Positions 15,315 to 23,755 of a DNA stretch of 49,536 nucleotides are shown here, in pieces; the first letter of the stretch is position 1; each line of letters begins with the position of its first letter. Source of the stretch: a virus. The notes beneath the pieces were generated by a model. It was not told the DNA's origin and did not search any database. It was given only the letters and a program-made list of their open reading frames with translations. The DNA is taken from the IMG/VR virus record IMGVR_UViG_3300045922_001009, positions 1 to 49,536 of that record. One strand, written 5' to 3'. The position numbers were made by a program, and so were the translations under genes.

Positions 15315-16102
15315 CTCGCCTGGCAACGATTCAGAAGGGCCGCACGCCGAAGCCGCCGCGCCTGCTCGTGTACGGGACCGAAGGCATCGGGAAGAGTTCC
15401 TTCGCGGCGCAGGCCCCGCGTCCGATCTTCGTGCAAACCGAGGACGGCCTCGACGAGATCGACACCGACAAGTTCCCACTGGCCGAGAGCTACGAGGACG
15501 TCGTCGAATCGCTGACCGCGCTGGCGGCCGAGGACCACCCCTACGAGTCGGTCGTGATCGACTCGCTCGACTGGCTCGAGCGGCTGATCTGGGACCGCGT
15601 CTGCCGCGACGCCAACGTGACGAGCATCGAGAAGGCCGACGGCGGCTACTCGAAGGGCTACACCCACGCACTCACCTACTGGCGCGAAATCCTCGACCTG
15701 CTCAACACCCTGCGGGCCGCGAAGAACATGGTCGTGCTGCTCATCGCGCACACCAAGGTCGAGAAGTTCGAGGACCCCGAGTCGAGCCCCTACGACCGCT
15801 ACTCGCCCCGTCTGCACAAGCACGCGTCGGCGCTCGTGTGCGAGTGGTGTGACGCCGTGCTCTTCGCCACGCGGAAACTCCGCACCCAGAGCGAGGACGC
15901 CGGGTTCGGCCGCAAGCGCACCATCGCCAAGGCGATCGGCAGGGACGGCGGCGACCGCGTGCTGCGTGCCGTCGGCGGGCCGAGCTGCGTGGCGAAGAAC
16001 CGCTACGGGATCACGGAAGAACTGCCGCTCGACTGGGCGGCGTTCATGACCGCTCTTTCCAACCCATCCAACCAACCCACCGAGGAGGACTCCAATGGCT
16101 GA
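15311..16102 (+). CDS. Phage AAA ATPase, Sak4/RecA-like nucleotide-binding protein
   Basis: This 263-residue P-loop protein has the Walker A motif GTEGIGKSS near residue 28, Walker B VVIDSLDWLE, and a later VVLLIAHTKVEKFE strand typical of RecA-fold phage proteins (AAA_24 group, Sak4-like). Such proteins promote single-strand annealing or recombination together with an SSB-like partner. I chose GTG 15311, which overlaps the upstream stop (GTGA). The next gene, a DUF669 protein, overlaps its end by eight bases. DUF669 proteins are frequent neighbours of these ATPases, which supports a shared recombination function. Confidence 0.85.
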   Translation: MTRLATIQKGRTPKPPRLLVYGTEGIGKSSFAAQAPRPIFVQTEDGLDEIDTDKFPLAESYEDVVESLTALAAEDHPYESVVIDSLDWLERLIWDRVCRDANVTSIEKADGGYSKGYTHALTYWREILDLLNTLRAAKNMVVLLIAHTKVEKFEDPESSPYDRYSPRLHKHASALVCEWCDAVLFATRKLRTQSEDAGFGRKRTIAKAIGRDGGDRVLRAVGGPSCVAKNRYGITEELPLDWAAFMTALSNPSNQPTEEDSNG

Positions 16103-16577
16103 CCTGCGCGGATTTGACGCCAACGCCGTGGAACCGTCGAGCGACTTCGACCCGCTCCCGGCGGGCAAGTACCTCGCCGTCATCACCGAGTCGGAGATGA
16201 AGCCGACCAAGTCCGGCTCCGGGCACTACCTACAGTTCACGTTCGAGGTGATCGACGGGCCGTACAAGGGCCGCTACCTGTGGGCGCGGCTCAACCTCGA
16301 CAACCCCAACGCCACCGCGGTGCAGATCGCGAAGGCCGAACTGTCGGCCGTGTGCCGGGCGGTGGGCGTGCTGGCCCCGAACGACTCCACCGACCTGCAC
16401 GACCTGCCGCTGGTGATCCACGTGAAGTGCAGGAAGCGGCCCGACACCGGCGAGGTCGCCAACGAGATCAAGGGCTACTCGCCCAAGGCCTCGCTCGCCG
16501 AGTCGACCGCGCCCACCAGGCCCGCGGCCGCGCCCGCGGCGAGCGGCAAGCCGACCACGCCGCCGTGGAAACGCTGA
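16095..16577 (+). CDS. DUF669 family protein, putative phage ssDNA-binding partner
   Basis: This 160-residue protein shows the DUF669 pattern. An N-terminal LPAGKYLAVITESEMKPTK segment is followed by GHYLQFTFEVIDGPYKGRYLWARLNLDNPNATAVQIAKAELSAVCRAVG, a beta-barrel then helix. The C-terminus is a Pro/Ala-rich disordered tail ending in PPWKR. Tails like this occur in single-stranded DNA-binding proteins and recruit partners. It overlaps the ATPase gene by 8 bp. A role as SSB-like cofactor of the Sak4-type protein is established for relatives only by association. Confidence 0.8.
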   Translation: MADLRGFDANAVEPSSDFDPLPAGKYLAVITESEMKPTKSGSGHYLQFTFEVIDGPYKGRYLWARLNLDNPNATAVQIAKAELSAVCRAVGVLAPNDSTDLHDLPLVIHVKCRKRPDTGEVANEIKGYSPKASLAESTAPTRPAAAPAASGKPTTPPWKR

Positions 16578-16654
16578 TCGCAGTCCCCTGACGCACGTTC
16601 ACCCGGTGCCCCCGCGCCGGGCCGTGGCCGCCACCATTCCTCACGAGTCACCCC

Positions 16655-17230
16655 ATGCAACTGGAACTGCCATACCCGCCCAGCGTCAACCACCTGTGGC
16701 GGCGGGTCGGCCACCGGACGCTGTTGAGCCGTCGCGGACGCGCGTACCGTCGCCAAGTTCACAACCTCCTCGTCGCCGGCCGCGTTCGACCGCTGGAAGG
16801 CCGCCTCGCGGTCACGGTGGAGGTTCACCCGCCGGACCGCCGCCGCCGCGACCTCGACAACCTGCAAAAAGGCTTGTTCGACGCGATGCAGCACGCCGGC
16901 GTCTTTCTGGATGACTCGCAGATCGACGAGTTGCACATCCTCCGCTGTGAGTGCGTTCCGGGCGGTCTCGTGCGGGTGTGCGTGATGCCGCTGACCGCGA
17001 CCGAGCCGGAGGCGGTCGCGAAACCCGAACCGGAGGTGAACCCGCACGTCAAGCAGCGGACCTGCCTGAAGTGCGGGAAGTTCTTCAACTCGCGTGGGGC
17101 GGGGAACCGCATCTGCTCGCCGTGCCGCCGCGAGAACAACCGGCTGGACCTGAGTGAGGCGGAGGTGCAGAAGCAGCGGGGCGTCAAGCGTCACAACGGC
17201 GAGCTTCTTCACCCATCCGAGGAGTGCTGA
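16655..17230 (+). CDS. rusA: RusA-type Holliday-junction resolvase with C-terminal zinc ribbon
   Basis: Residues 1-115 of this 191-residue protein form a RusA endonuclease: MQLELPYPPSVNHLWRR at the start and the acidic active site DRRRRDLDNLQKGLFDAMQ with the later LDDSQID. RusA resolves four-way junctions made during phage recombination. Normal RusA is about 120 residues long. Here an extra C-terminal domain with CLKCGKFF and CSPCRREN (four Cys) forms a probable zinc ribbon, then HNGELLHPSEEC. The extension may aid DNA binding. The gene is followed after 6 bp by the helicase gene. Confidence 0.88.
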   Translation: MQLELPYPPSVNHLWRRVGHRTLLSRRGRAYRRQVHNLLVAGRVRPLEGRLAVTVEVHPPDRRRRDLDNLQKGLFDAMQHAGVFLDDSQIDELHILRCECVPGGLVRVCVMPLTATEPEAVAKPEPEVNPHVKQRTCLKCGKFFNSRGAGNRICSPCRRENNRLDLSEAEVQKQRGVKRHNGELLHPSEEC

Positions 17231-17236
17231 AGAGCC

Positions 17237-18925
17237 ATGATACTGCGGCCTTACCAGCAAGACGCTATCGCCGCGGTGTACGACCACCTGCGGACCCGCG
17301 ACGACAACCCGTGCGTGGTGATCCCCACCGCCGGCGGCAAGACGCCCGTCATCGCCTCGATCTGCAAGGACGCGGTCGGGCTGTGGGGCGGGCGCGTGCT
17401 GATCCTCGCGCACGTCAAGGAGTTGCTGGAACAGGCCGCGGACAAGCTGCGGGCGGTCTGCCCCGAGGTGCAGTTCGGCGTCTACTCCGCCGGGCTGAAG
17501 CGCCGGGACCGCCGCGACCCGGTCATCGTCGCCGGCATCCAGTCGGTCTGGAAGAAGGCGTGCGAGTTCGACCCGTTCGACCTGGTGGTGATCGACGAAG
17601 CTCACATGATCGCACCCGACGGCGACGGGATGTACCGGCAGTTCCTCGCCGACGCCAGGACGGTCAACCCGTACCTGCGGATCGTCGGCTTCACCGCGAC
17701 GCCGTACCGCCTGAAGTCGGGCACCATCTGCACGCCGGACGGTTTCCTCAACCACGTGTGCTACGAGGTCGGCGTTCGCGAGTTGATCGTGCAGGGCTTC
17801 CTGTGCCCGCTGGTCACCAAGGTCGGCATCAACAAGCCCGACGTGGACAACCTCCACATCCGGGGCGGTGAGTACGTTGCCGGCGAAGTCGAGGACCTGA
17901 TGGATCAGGACAACCTCGTTGAGGCGGCGTGCGGCGAGATCGTCGGCTACACCGCGACGCGCAACGCGTGCCTGATCTTCGCCAGCGGCGTCCATCACGG
18001 CGAACACATCGTCCGTGTGCTGAAGGACAAGCATGGTGTCGAGTGCGGCTTCGTCACGGGCGACACACCGCCCGCCGAACGTGATGCCATCCTCGCGCGG
18101 TTCAAGTGCGGTGGGCTGAAGTACCTGTGCAACGTCAACGTGCTGACGACGGGCTTCGACGCGCCGCACATCGACTGCGTGGCGATCGTGCGGCCGACGC
18201 TCTCACCGGGCCTCTACTACCAGATGGTCGGGCGGGGTTTCCGCCTGCACCCGTCGAAACGCGATTGCCTCGTCCTCGACTTCGGCGGCAACGTGCTGCG
18301 GCACGGGCCGGTCGATCAGATCCGCGTGAAGGAGCGCGACGGCGGAACCGGCCTGCCACCCGTGAAGGAGTGCCCGGAGTGCCACACGGTCGTGATGGCC
18401 GGGCGCGCGGCGTGCCCCGATTGCGGTTACGAGTTCCCGCCACCGGAGCGTTCGAAGCACGACGCCAAGCCGTCGGACGCGGGGATTCTCTCCGGCCAGG
18501 TGACGGTCGAGACGTTCGCGGTTCACGACGCGGTCTACAGCGTCCACACCAAACGCGGCGCGGGCGACGATGCGCCCAAGAGCCTGCGGGTCGATTACAA
18601 GGTCGGCTGGCACCGCTGGAAGTCGGAGTGGGTCTGCCTCGAACACACCGGCTACGCGCGGGGCAAGGCGGTCGCGTGGTGGAGGAAGCGGTCGAAGATG
18701 CCGGTGCCGGCGACGGCAGCCGAGGCGGTCGAGATTGCCAAAGCCGGCGGGCTGGCCGACACGAAGTCGATCACCGTGCGCTCGGTCAGCGGCGAGGACT
18801 ACGACCGCATCACCGATCACCAGCTCGGGCCGATCCCCGAAGCGGTCGAGCCCGCGGCACCGGAAGAAGAACTCTTCCCGTTCGGGTACAACGTGGCGCC
18901 CACGGAGGAGAAAATTCCGTGGTGA
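17237..18925 (+). CDS. Superfamily-2 DEAD/DEAH-type helicase with zinc ribbon
   Basis: This 562-residue helicase of the SSL2/UvrB-like phage group has N-terminal Q-type LRPYQQDAI, Walker A PTAGGKT (residues 30-36), DEAH at 120-123, FTATPYR (motif III), LTTGFDAPHID (motif V) and QMVGRGFRLH (motif VI). A four-Cys zinc ribbon follows (CPECHTVV, CPDCGYEF near 375-395). The C-terminal 170 residues are unassigned (VDYKVGWHRWKSEWVCLEHTGYARGKAV). It is probably the origin-melting or replicative helicase of the phage. Its stop overlaps the primase GTG by four bases. Confidence 0.9.
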   Translation: MILRPYQQDAIAAVYDHLRTRDDNPCVVIPTAGGKTPVIASICKDAVGLWGGRVLILAHVKELLEQAADKLRAVCPEVQFGVYSAGLKRRDRRDPVIVAGIQSVWKKACEFDPFDLVVIDEAHMIAPDGDGMYRQFLADARTVNPYLRIVGFTATPYRLKSGTICTPDGFLNHVCYEVGVRELIVQGFLCPLVTKVGINKPDVDNLHIRGGEYVAGEVEDLMDQDNLVEAACGEIVGYTATRNACLIFASGVHHGEHIVRVLKDKHGVECGFVTGDTPPAERDAILARFKCGGLKYLCNVNVLTTGFDAPHIDCVAIVRPTLSPGLYYQMVGRGFRLHPSKRDCLVLDFGGNVLRHGPVDQIRVKERDGGTGLPPVKECPECHTVVMAGRAACPDCGYEFPPPERSKHDAKPSDAGILSGQVTVETFAVHDAVYSVHTKRGAGDDAPKSLRVDYKVGWHRWKSEWVCLEHTGYARGKAVAWWRKRSKMPVPATAAEAVEIAKAGGLADTKSITVRSVSGEDYDRITDHQLGPIPEAVEPAAPEEELFPFGYNVAPTEEKIPW

Positions 18926-21027
18926 CACCCGGCGAACTGCTGACCGCCGCACTGCGCTACGCCGAGCTTGGCTATCGCGTGTTCCCATGTTGGCCCGGCA
19001 GCAAGAAGCCGGTGACTGAACACGGTTTCCATGATGCCTCGACCGACGCCGCGCAGATCGAGAAGTGGTGGTCGAGGCACCCGACCGCGAACATCGGCAT
19101 CGCGGCCGAGGGGATGCTCGTCGTTGACATCGATGGAGCGGACAACCCCTGGCCCGGCGATCCCGAACGTGCCGCTGATCTGGCCGGTGCCGGGGCGGTC
19201 GCGCAGACGCCAAGAGGCGGCCGGCACTACCTGTTCCGGCGGCTCGCGGACAAGAACTGGAAGTGTTCGACGGGCCAGCTCGCCTGCGGCGTCGATGTCC
19301 GCACCGACGGCGGCTACATCGTGGCCCCGCCGTCCGAGATCAAAGAAGGGCCGTACCGCTGGGCCGACACGCTCGAACTCGACGACCGCCTGGAGCAGTT
19401 GCCCGAACCGCCGCCGTGGCTCGTCGCCCAACTCGACCGTTTGGCCACAGGAACGCCCCCGTTGGCCCCACGTTCGCCGACGGCGGGCCAGGGCGTACCG
19501 GACGCCAACCCGATCCCGTCCGGCCAACGCAACGCGACCCTGGCGAAACTCGCCGGCACCATGCGCCGCGTCGGAATGGGCCGGGTGGAGATCGCGGCCG
19601 CCTTGCACCAGACCAACCGCGTCCGCTGCGTTCCGCCGCTGGCCGAACGCGAAGTGGACCGGATCGCGGAGAGCGTCGCCCGCTACCGCCCCGACGAAGT
19701 GTCGGTCGCGCTGGTCGAGAACCACTACGACCAGACGTTCCAGTGTCCCACGGCCGCGGCCGGCCCGCCCGATCCGGGGCCGTTCCCAGGAGCGCTTCTG
19801 GCCGTCCCCGGCTTCGTCGGCGAGGTCACGGATTACACCCTGGCCACCGCCTTCCGCCGGCAGCCGGTCCTGGCACTGGCCGGTGCACTCGCGCTCTTGG
19901 GCACGCTGACCGGCCGCAAGGTCCGCGACGAGGTCGATACCCGCACCAACGTCTACTGCCTCGGCGTCTGCCCGACCGGCGGCGGCAAGGAACGCGCCCG
20001 CCTGGTCAACAAGGAGATCCTCTTCCTCGCCGGCGCGGAGAAGCTCGCCGGTCCCGAGGGGCTGGCGTCGCACGCGGGCCTCATTACCGCCGTCGAGCAG
20101 CAGCCGGCGATCCTGTTCCAACTCGACGAGGTGGGGCGTCTCCTGCGCACGCTGGCGGACCCGGGTCGGTCGCCGCACCTGTACCACATCGCGACCAACC
20201 TGATGAAGCTGTTCACCAGCTCGGCGTCGGTCTACCTCGGCGACGCCTACGCGGACGCCAAGCGGAACAAGGTCATCCACCAGCCGCACGCGTGCCTCTG
20301 GGGGACCACCGTGCCGCAGTCGCTCTACGAGGGGTTCACCGCCGAGAACGTCACCGACGGCTTCCTGTCGCGGGTCATGATCTTCGAGTGTGCTCAAGAG
20401 CTGCCGCCCAAACGCAAGCCGGCGCGGCTGCCGATCCCGCAGGGCGTGATCGGTGCCGCGAAGTACTGGGCCGAGTTCAACCCGTCGGGCAACCTGAACC
20501 AGGAGCACCCCGAGCCGGTCGTGATTGCGGCAACGACGGCCGCAGAAGGCATCTTCGACGCGCTGGACGCGGAAGCGGACGCGGCCCAGCGCGACCTGGG
20601 CGAGCCGCTCGGCTCGCTCTGGACGCGGGCGACCGAGAAGGCCCGCAAGTTGGCCTTGCTGTACGCGTGCAGCCGCGACGCCCGCAACCCCGCCATCGAC
20701 GAGCCGGCCGCGACCTGGGCGTGCGACCTCAGCCGCTACCTGACCCGACGGCTGGTCTTCCTCGCCGGCCGCTGGGTCGCGGAGAACCCCTTCGACGCGC
20801 GCCGCAAGCGCGTCCTCCGGCTGGTGGCGGACGCCGGCGAACACGGCATCACCCGCTCCGACCTCTACGGCAAGACGCGGGCGTTCACCAACCGCGAACG
20901 CGCCGAGATTCTCGAAGCCCTGGTCGCGTGCGGCGACATCCGCGAGGTGACCCAGCCATCCGGCCGCCAGGGTGGGGCACCCGGGGTGCGCTACGTGGCG
21001 ACGGCGGTCGCGGGAGGTAGTTCGTAG
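18922..21027 (+). CDS. Prim-pol primase / DUF3987-like helicase fusion (bifunctional replication protein)
   Basis: Translation probably starts at GTG 18922 (or the adjacent GTG 18919), overlapping the helicase stop and giving 701 residues. The N-terminal archaeo-eukaryotic primase/polymerase domain has the catalytic DxD at Asp69-Asp71 (VVDIDGADNPW) and His102 (RGGRHYLFR), then CGVDVRTDGGYIVAPPS. A PriCT-like helical domain (RNATLAKLAGTMRRVGMG) follows. The C-terminal ATPase has Walker A CPTGGGKE (Lys356) and Walker B FQLDEVGR (Asp402). It would prime and unwind phage DNA. The final four residues (GGSS) and stop codon lie in the left arm of a 21-bp inverted repeat, so its 3' end may have been altered by a repeat insertion. 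Confidence 0.88.
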   Translation: MTPGELLTAALRYAELGYRVFPCWPGSKKPVTEHGFHDASTDAAQIEKWWSRHPTANIGIAAEGMLVVDIDGADNPWPGDPERAADLAGAGAVAQTPRGGRHYLFRRLADKNWKCSTGQLACGVDVRTDGGYIVAPPSEIKEGPYRWADTLELDDRLEQLPEPPPWLVAQLDRLATGTPPLAPRSPTAGQGVPDANPIPSGQRNATLAKLAGTMRRVGMGRVEIAAALHQTNRVRCVPPLAEREVDRIAESVARYRPDEVSVALVENHYDQTFQCPTAAAGPPDPGPFPGALLAVPGFVGEVTDYTLATAFRRQPVLALAGALALLGTLTGRKVRDEVDTRTNVYCLGVCPTGGGKERARLVNKEILFLAGAEKLAGPEGLASHAGLITAVEQQPAILFQLDEVGRLLRTLADPGRSPHLYHIATNLMKLFTSSASVYLGDAYADAKRNKVIHQPHACLWGTTVPQSLYEGFTAENVTDGFLSRVMIFECAQELPPKRKPARLPIPQGVIGAAKYWAEFNPSGNLNQEHPEPVVIAATTAAEGIFDALDAEADAAQRDLGEPLGSLWTRATEKARKLALLYACSRDARNPAIDEPAATWACDLSRYLTRRLVFLAGRWVAENPFDARRKRVLRLVADAGEHGITRSDLYGKTRAFTNRERAEILEALVACGDIREVTQPSGRQGGAPGVRYVATAVAGGSS

Positions 21028-21153
21028 TTTTTCGTACCCGCCTTGTCTCCGCGTGAAGGAGGTAGTTCGTCGTTTTTCGCACCCACCTCGTGTGTGCGCG
21101 ATCGGCGCTGGAGGAGAGAAAGGGTGGCTACCAAAAACTACGAACTACCTCCC
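21012..21153. repeat. MITE/REP-like repeat cluster with 21-bp inverted arms
   Basis: The left arm (21012-21032, beginning GGGAGGTAGTTCG) is perfectly complementary to the right arm (21133-21153, ending ACTACCTCCC). A third, direct copy lies at 21058-21084 with two changes in its first 27 bases. Left and middle copies continue into TTTTTCG-ACCC. The arrangement resembles a small non-autonomous repeat element. It overlaps the primase stop codon. Confidence 0.6.
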
Positions 21154-21376
21154 CCTCGGATTCTCTTCTTGTTCTTCATCGTGTTGGAGGTGCCGATCCA
21201 TCGTTTCTGGTTCGTGGTGAGATCCGAACATCGGCGTGGCCGATGCCGCTACGCCCCGAAGGTCGATCGGTCCAATAGGTACTCCCGGCCGCATGTTTCG
21301 CCCGCGACGCCAGGGGGAACAGCCGCGCTACAGGACACAGTTTGTTTTCGCTGTCCGGACTTCGGAGAGGTGCTCC
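21154..21376. other. Non-coding spacer between repeat cluster and degraded small gene
   Basis: I see no supportable gene here. Local features are short complementary words around CATCGGCG/CGCCGATG-like sequence near 21185-21250 and a T-rich patch at 21160-21185. No copy of the three-fold promoter element is present, so the methyltransferase genes may be read from upstream or from a promoter I cannot see. Confidence 0.45.
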
Positions 21377-21583
21377 ATGCGCTGATGTGAGGGGTGCGGT
21401 CGGGACACGCCGCACGGCCCCTATTGCCTTCGATGCGTCGGCCGCCCGGCCTAGCTCAGCGAGGCCGGGACGCGCCGCGCCCGCCCCGTGCCGACCGAGC
21501 CGTTCGGAGTCGAGAGGCGACCTGCCCACGAGCTGACCGCCATCGAGCTGTACCACGGCGAAACCTGGAGGGACGACCTGTGA
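21377..21583 (+). pseudogene. Small zinc-ribbon gene with two in-frame stops
   Basis: ATG 21377 has a good ribosome-binding site (GGAGAGG, 21364-21370), but codon 3 is TGA and codon 26 is TAG (21452-21454). Ignoring the stops, the 68-codon frame reads as a compact zinc ribbon (CEGCGRD, then GPYCLRC) followed by a tail ending ELYHGETWRDDL. Its final TGA overlaps the GTG of the methyltransferase gene, the same coupling used throughout this prophage. That makes chance openness less likely. GTG 21488 could still give a 31-residue C-terminal peptide. Both stops are one base from sense codons, so recent decay or sequence error is possible. Confidence 0.5.
21445..21469 (+). other. Perfect 8-bp hairpin inside the degraded small gene
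   Basis: CCCGGCCT (21445-21452) pairs with AGGCCGGG (21462-21469) around a 9-base loop that includes the TAG stop. It has no T-tract after it. It could be a chance product of GC-rich coding DNA or a structure affecting the in-frame TAG. Confidence 0.35.
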
Positions 21584-22890
21584 AGATCGAACTCTGGAAG
21601 ATCACCGACGTGAAGCCGTACCCCGGCAACCCGCGGGATAACGCCGACGCGGTCGATGCGGTCGCGGCGTCGCTCCGCGAGTTCGGGTTCCGCCAGCCGA
21701 TCGTCGTCGATGCCGAGGGCGTCATCGTCGTCGGCCACACGCGCTACAAGGCGGCACTGAAGCTGGGCCTGGAGAAGGTGCCGGTCCACGTCGCCACGGA
21801 CCTGACCCCCGAGCAGATCCGCGCCTACCGGATCGCCGACAACCAGACGGCGTCGCTGGCGACGTGGGACTACGACCTGCTCCCGATCGAACTGGCCGGG
21901 CTGAAGGAGGCCAACTACGACCTCGCGCTCCTCGGCTTCGACGCGGACGAGCTGGCGAAGCTGCTCGACCCGACCCTGAAGGACGGGTTGACCGACCCGG
22001 ACGAGGTGCCCGAACCGCCGGACGAGGCGACGACCAAACCGGGCGACCTGTGGGTGCTGGGCGACCACCGCCTCCTGTGCGGCGACAGCAGCAAGCCGGC
22101 GGACGTGGACCGGTTGCTCGGCGGCGCGGGCATCCACCTGGTGAACACCGACCCGCCGTACAACGTGAAGGTCGAGCCGCGTTCCAACAACGCCATCGCC
22201 GCCGGCCTCTCCTCGTTCGCCGGCACCACCCACCACCAGAAGCTCGACGTCGAGCGCCACCCCGAGAAGGCCAAACCGACGGGGAAGAAGCTCCGCGCCA
22301 AGGACCGGCCGCTCGCCAACGACTTCGTCTCCGACGCCGAGTTCGACCGGCTCTTGGCCGCGTGGTTCGGGAACCTCGCCCGCGTGCTGGAGCCCGGCCG
22401 CGGCTTCTACATCTGGGGCGGCTACGCCAACTGCGCCAACTACCCGCCGGTGCTGAAGGCCTGCGAGTTGTACTTTTCGCAGGCGATCATCTGGGTGAAG
22501 GAGCACCCGGTGCTCACCCGCAAGGACTTCATGGGCAACCACGAGTGGTGCTTCTACGGCTGGCGCGAGGGCGCGGCGCACGTCTACCTCGGGCCGAACA
22601 ACGCCACGGACGTGTGGAGCGTGAAGAAGGTCAACCCGCAGTCGATGGTGCATCTCACCGAGAAGCCGGTCGAGTTGGCCGTGCGGGCGATGCAGTACTC
22701 GTCCCGCGAGGGTGAGCATGTTCTCGACTTGTTCGGCGGCTCCGGCAGCACGCTCATCGCCGCCGAGCAGACCGGACGGAAGGCGTACCTGATGGAGTTG
22801 GACCCGCTGTACTGCGACGTCATCGTCCAGCGGTGGGAGAAGTTCACCGGCCGCAAGGCCGAGCGGACCGGCGCGGAGGTGTCCGCGTGA
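21580..22890 (+). CDS. ParB-domain DNA methyltransferase (N6-adenine or N4-cytosine)
   Basis: This 436-residue fusion has an N-terminal ParB/Srx-like nuclease-fold domain (YPGNPRDN, FGFRQPIVVD, IVVGHTRYKAALKLG) and a C-terminal amino-methyltransferase. Motif IV is DPPY at 191-194 (NTDPPYNV), which precedes motif I FGGSG at 385-389 (DLFGGSGSTLIAAEQTGR), the order of beta-class enzymes. The product would methylate phage DNA, protecting it from host restriction. I see no cognate endonuclease nearby. GTG 21580 is supported by GGAGGG at 21567-21572 and by overlap with the upstream small frame. The next gene overlaps by GTGA. Confidence 0.92.
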   Translation: MKIELWKITDVKPYPGNPRDNADAVDAVAASLREFGFRQPIVVDAEGVIVVGHTRYKAALKLGLEKVPVHVATDLTPEQIRAYRIADNQTASLATWDYDLLPIELAGLKEANYDLALLGFDADELAKLLDPTLKDGLTDPDEVPEPPDEATTKPGDLWVLGDHRLLCGDSSKPADVDRLLGGAGIHLVNTDPPYNVKVEPRSNNAIAAGLSSFAGTTHHQKLDVERHPEKAKPTGKKLRAKDRPLANDFVSDAEFDRLLAAWFGNLARVLEPGRGFYIWGGYANCANYPPVLKACELYFSQAIIWVKEHPVLTRKDFMGNHEWCFYGWREGAAHVYLGPNNATDVWSVKKVNPQSMVHLTEKPVELAVRAMQYSSREGEHVLDLFGGSGSTLIAAEQTGRKAYLMELDPLYCDVIVQRWEKFTGRKAERTGAEVSA

Positions 22891-23258
22891 TCTACCTCGC
22901 CAGTCCATACTCGCATCCCGACCCCGCGGTCCGCGAAGAGCGGTTCCGCGCCGCCTGCCGGGCGACCGCCGCGCTGCTCCGCGCCGGCGAGGTCGTGTTC
23001 TCGCCGATCGTCCACAGCCACTCGCTCATCGAGTTCGAGTTGCCGACCGCATGGTCGTATTGGGAACGCATCGACCGGGTCCACCTGGAGCGGTGCGACG
23101 AGGTCGCGGTGCTGATGCTCGACGGGTGGCGGGAGAGCATCGGGGTGCGGGAGGAGATCGCGATGGCCCGCGCGCTGGGCAAGCCGGTCCGGTTCCTCGC
23201 CCCGGAGGCCGCCCGTTCGCCCACGTCGGCCCACGTCGCGTCGGAGGGCGCACGTTGA
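22887..23258 (+). CDS. DUF1937 family protein (deoxyribosyltransferase-like fold)
   Basis: This 123-residue protein starts VIYLASPYSHPDPAVREERF, the N-terminal signature of DUF1937. The family resembles the nucleoside 2-deoxyribosyltransferase fold (AS-PYS, then PIVHSHSLIEF, DEVAVLMLDGWRESIGVREEI and ARALGKPVRFL). A role in nucleotide metabolism or base modification is suggested by the fold and by its coupling (GTGA overlap) to the DNA methyltransferase. The exact reaction is unknown. It is the last plus-strand gene before the convergent minus-strand block, with a GC-rich hairpin between. Confidence 0.82.
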   Translation: MIYLASPYSHPDPAVREERFRAACRATAALLRAGEVVFSPIVHSHSLIEFELPTAWSYWERIDRVHLERCDEVAVLMLDGWRESIGVREEIAMARALGKPVRFLAPEAARSPTSAHVASEGAR

Positions 23259-23280
23259 ACGGAACGACGGCAAGCGGGAA

Positions 23281-23301
23281 GAGGCCCCGCGTGGGGGCCT
23301 C
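23281..23301. terminator. GC-rich hairpin between convergent genes
   Basis: GAGGCCCC (23281-23288) pairs perfectly with GGGGCCTC (23294-23301) around GCGTG. It lies between the ends of the DUF1937 gene and the HARE-HTH gene, where a two-way terminator is expected. No T-tract follows on either strand. Confidence 0.45.
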
Positions 23302-23326
23302 GTGGGCGAACGGGCGGCGTCCGGGG

Positions 23327-23755
23327 TCAGGCCTCCCCGTTGAGGGCGAACTTGCCACGCTCCGTCTTGGCGAACCGGGCCTCCTTCCCCTTGGCGGTGA
23401 TCTCGCGCAGGATGGCGGCGTAGAGGGTCGCGTGCGGGGTCTTCCCGCCGGGGGTCGTCCAGTACCCCTTGCTCGCCATCGCCTCGATCATCTCCTTGGC
23501 GTTCATCGCGCTGCCCGCCTCGCCGAGGACCTTGGCGGCGGCGTCGAGGGCGCTCATCTTCTTCGGCTTCTCGGCGCGGGCCTTCCTGGTCTTGGCGGGC
23601 TTGGCATCCGCGGCCTCGGCCGGCGGGGTGGTCGCCTCCGGGGTCTTCGCGGGCTCCTCGACGGCGGGCGTCGCGTTCTTGGCGGCCTTCGGCTTCTTGC
23701 CCCCGGTGGCCTTCTTCGGGGCGGGGGAACTCTTCGTGGTCTTCTTCGCGGTCAT
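23327..23755 (-). CDS. HARE-HTH domain protein with Lys/Ala-rich N-terminal tail
   Basis: This is a 142-residue protein. Residues 1-65 are a basic, Lys-Ala-Pro-rich, histone-like tail. Residues 68-142 form a HARE-HTH winged helix ([59 protein letters not shown]). HARE-HTH domains occur in RNA polymerase delta, ASXL and restriction-associated proteins. I chose ATG 23755; the open frame upstream runs into ribozyme element 1. It is the last gene of the minus-strand block. A DNA-binding, possibly transcription-modulating, role is inferred. Confidence 0.82.
   Translation of the reverse strand: MTAKKTTKSSPAPKKATGGKKPKAAKNATPAVEEPAKTPEATTPPAEAADAKPAKTRKARAEKPKKMSALDAAAKVLGEAGSAMNAKEMIEAMASKGYWTTPGGKTPHATLYAAILREITAKGKEARFAKTERGKFALNGEA

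Noticed and set aside
21377-21400. CTGATG resembling a fourth hammerhead core
   Set aside because: The next bases are TGA rather than A with a following stem, and no GAAAC-hairpin-GTC-hairpin series precedes it on this strand.
21386-21454. Selenocysteine or stop-codon recoding as explanation of the in-frame TGA/TAG
   Set aside because: Neighbouring genes use TGA, TAG and TAA as ordinary stops and I see no SECIS-like hairpin right after the TGA; decay or sequence error is simpler.
21448-21480. tRNA-like D-arm sequence (CTAGCTCAGCGAGG)
   Set aside because: No matching acceptor, anticodon or T-arm could be formed around it; it is part of a simple 8-bp hairpin.
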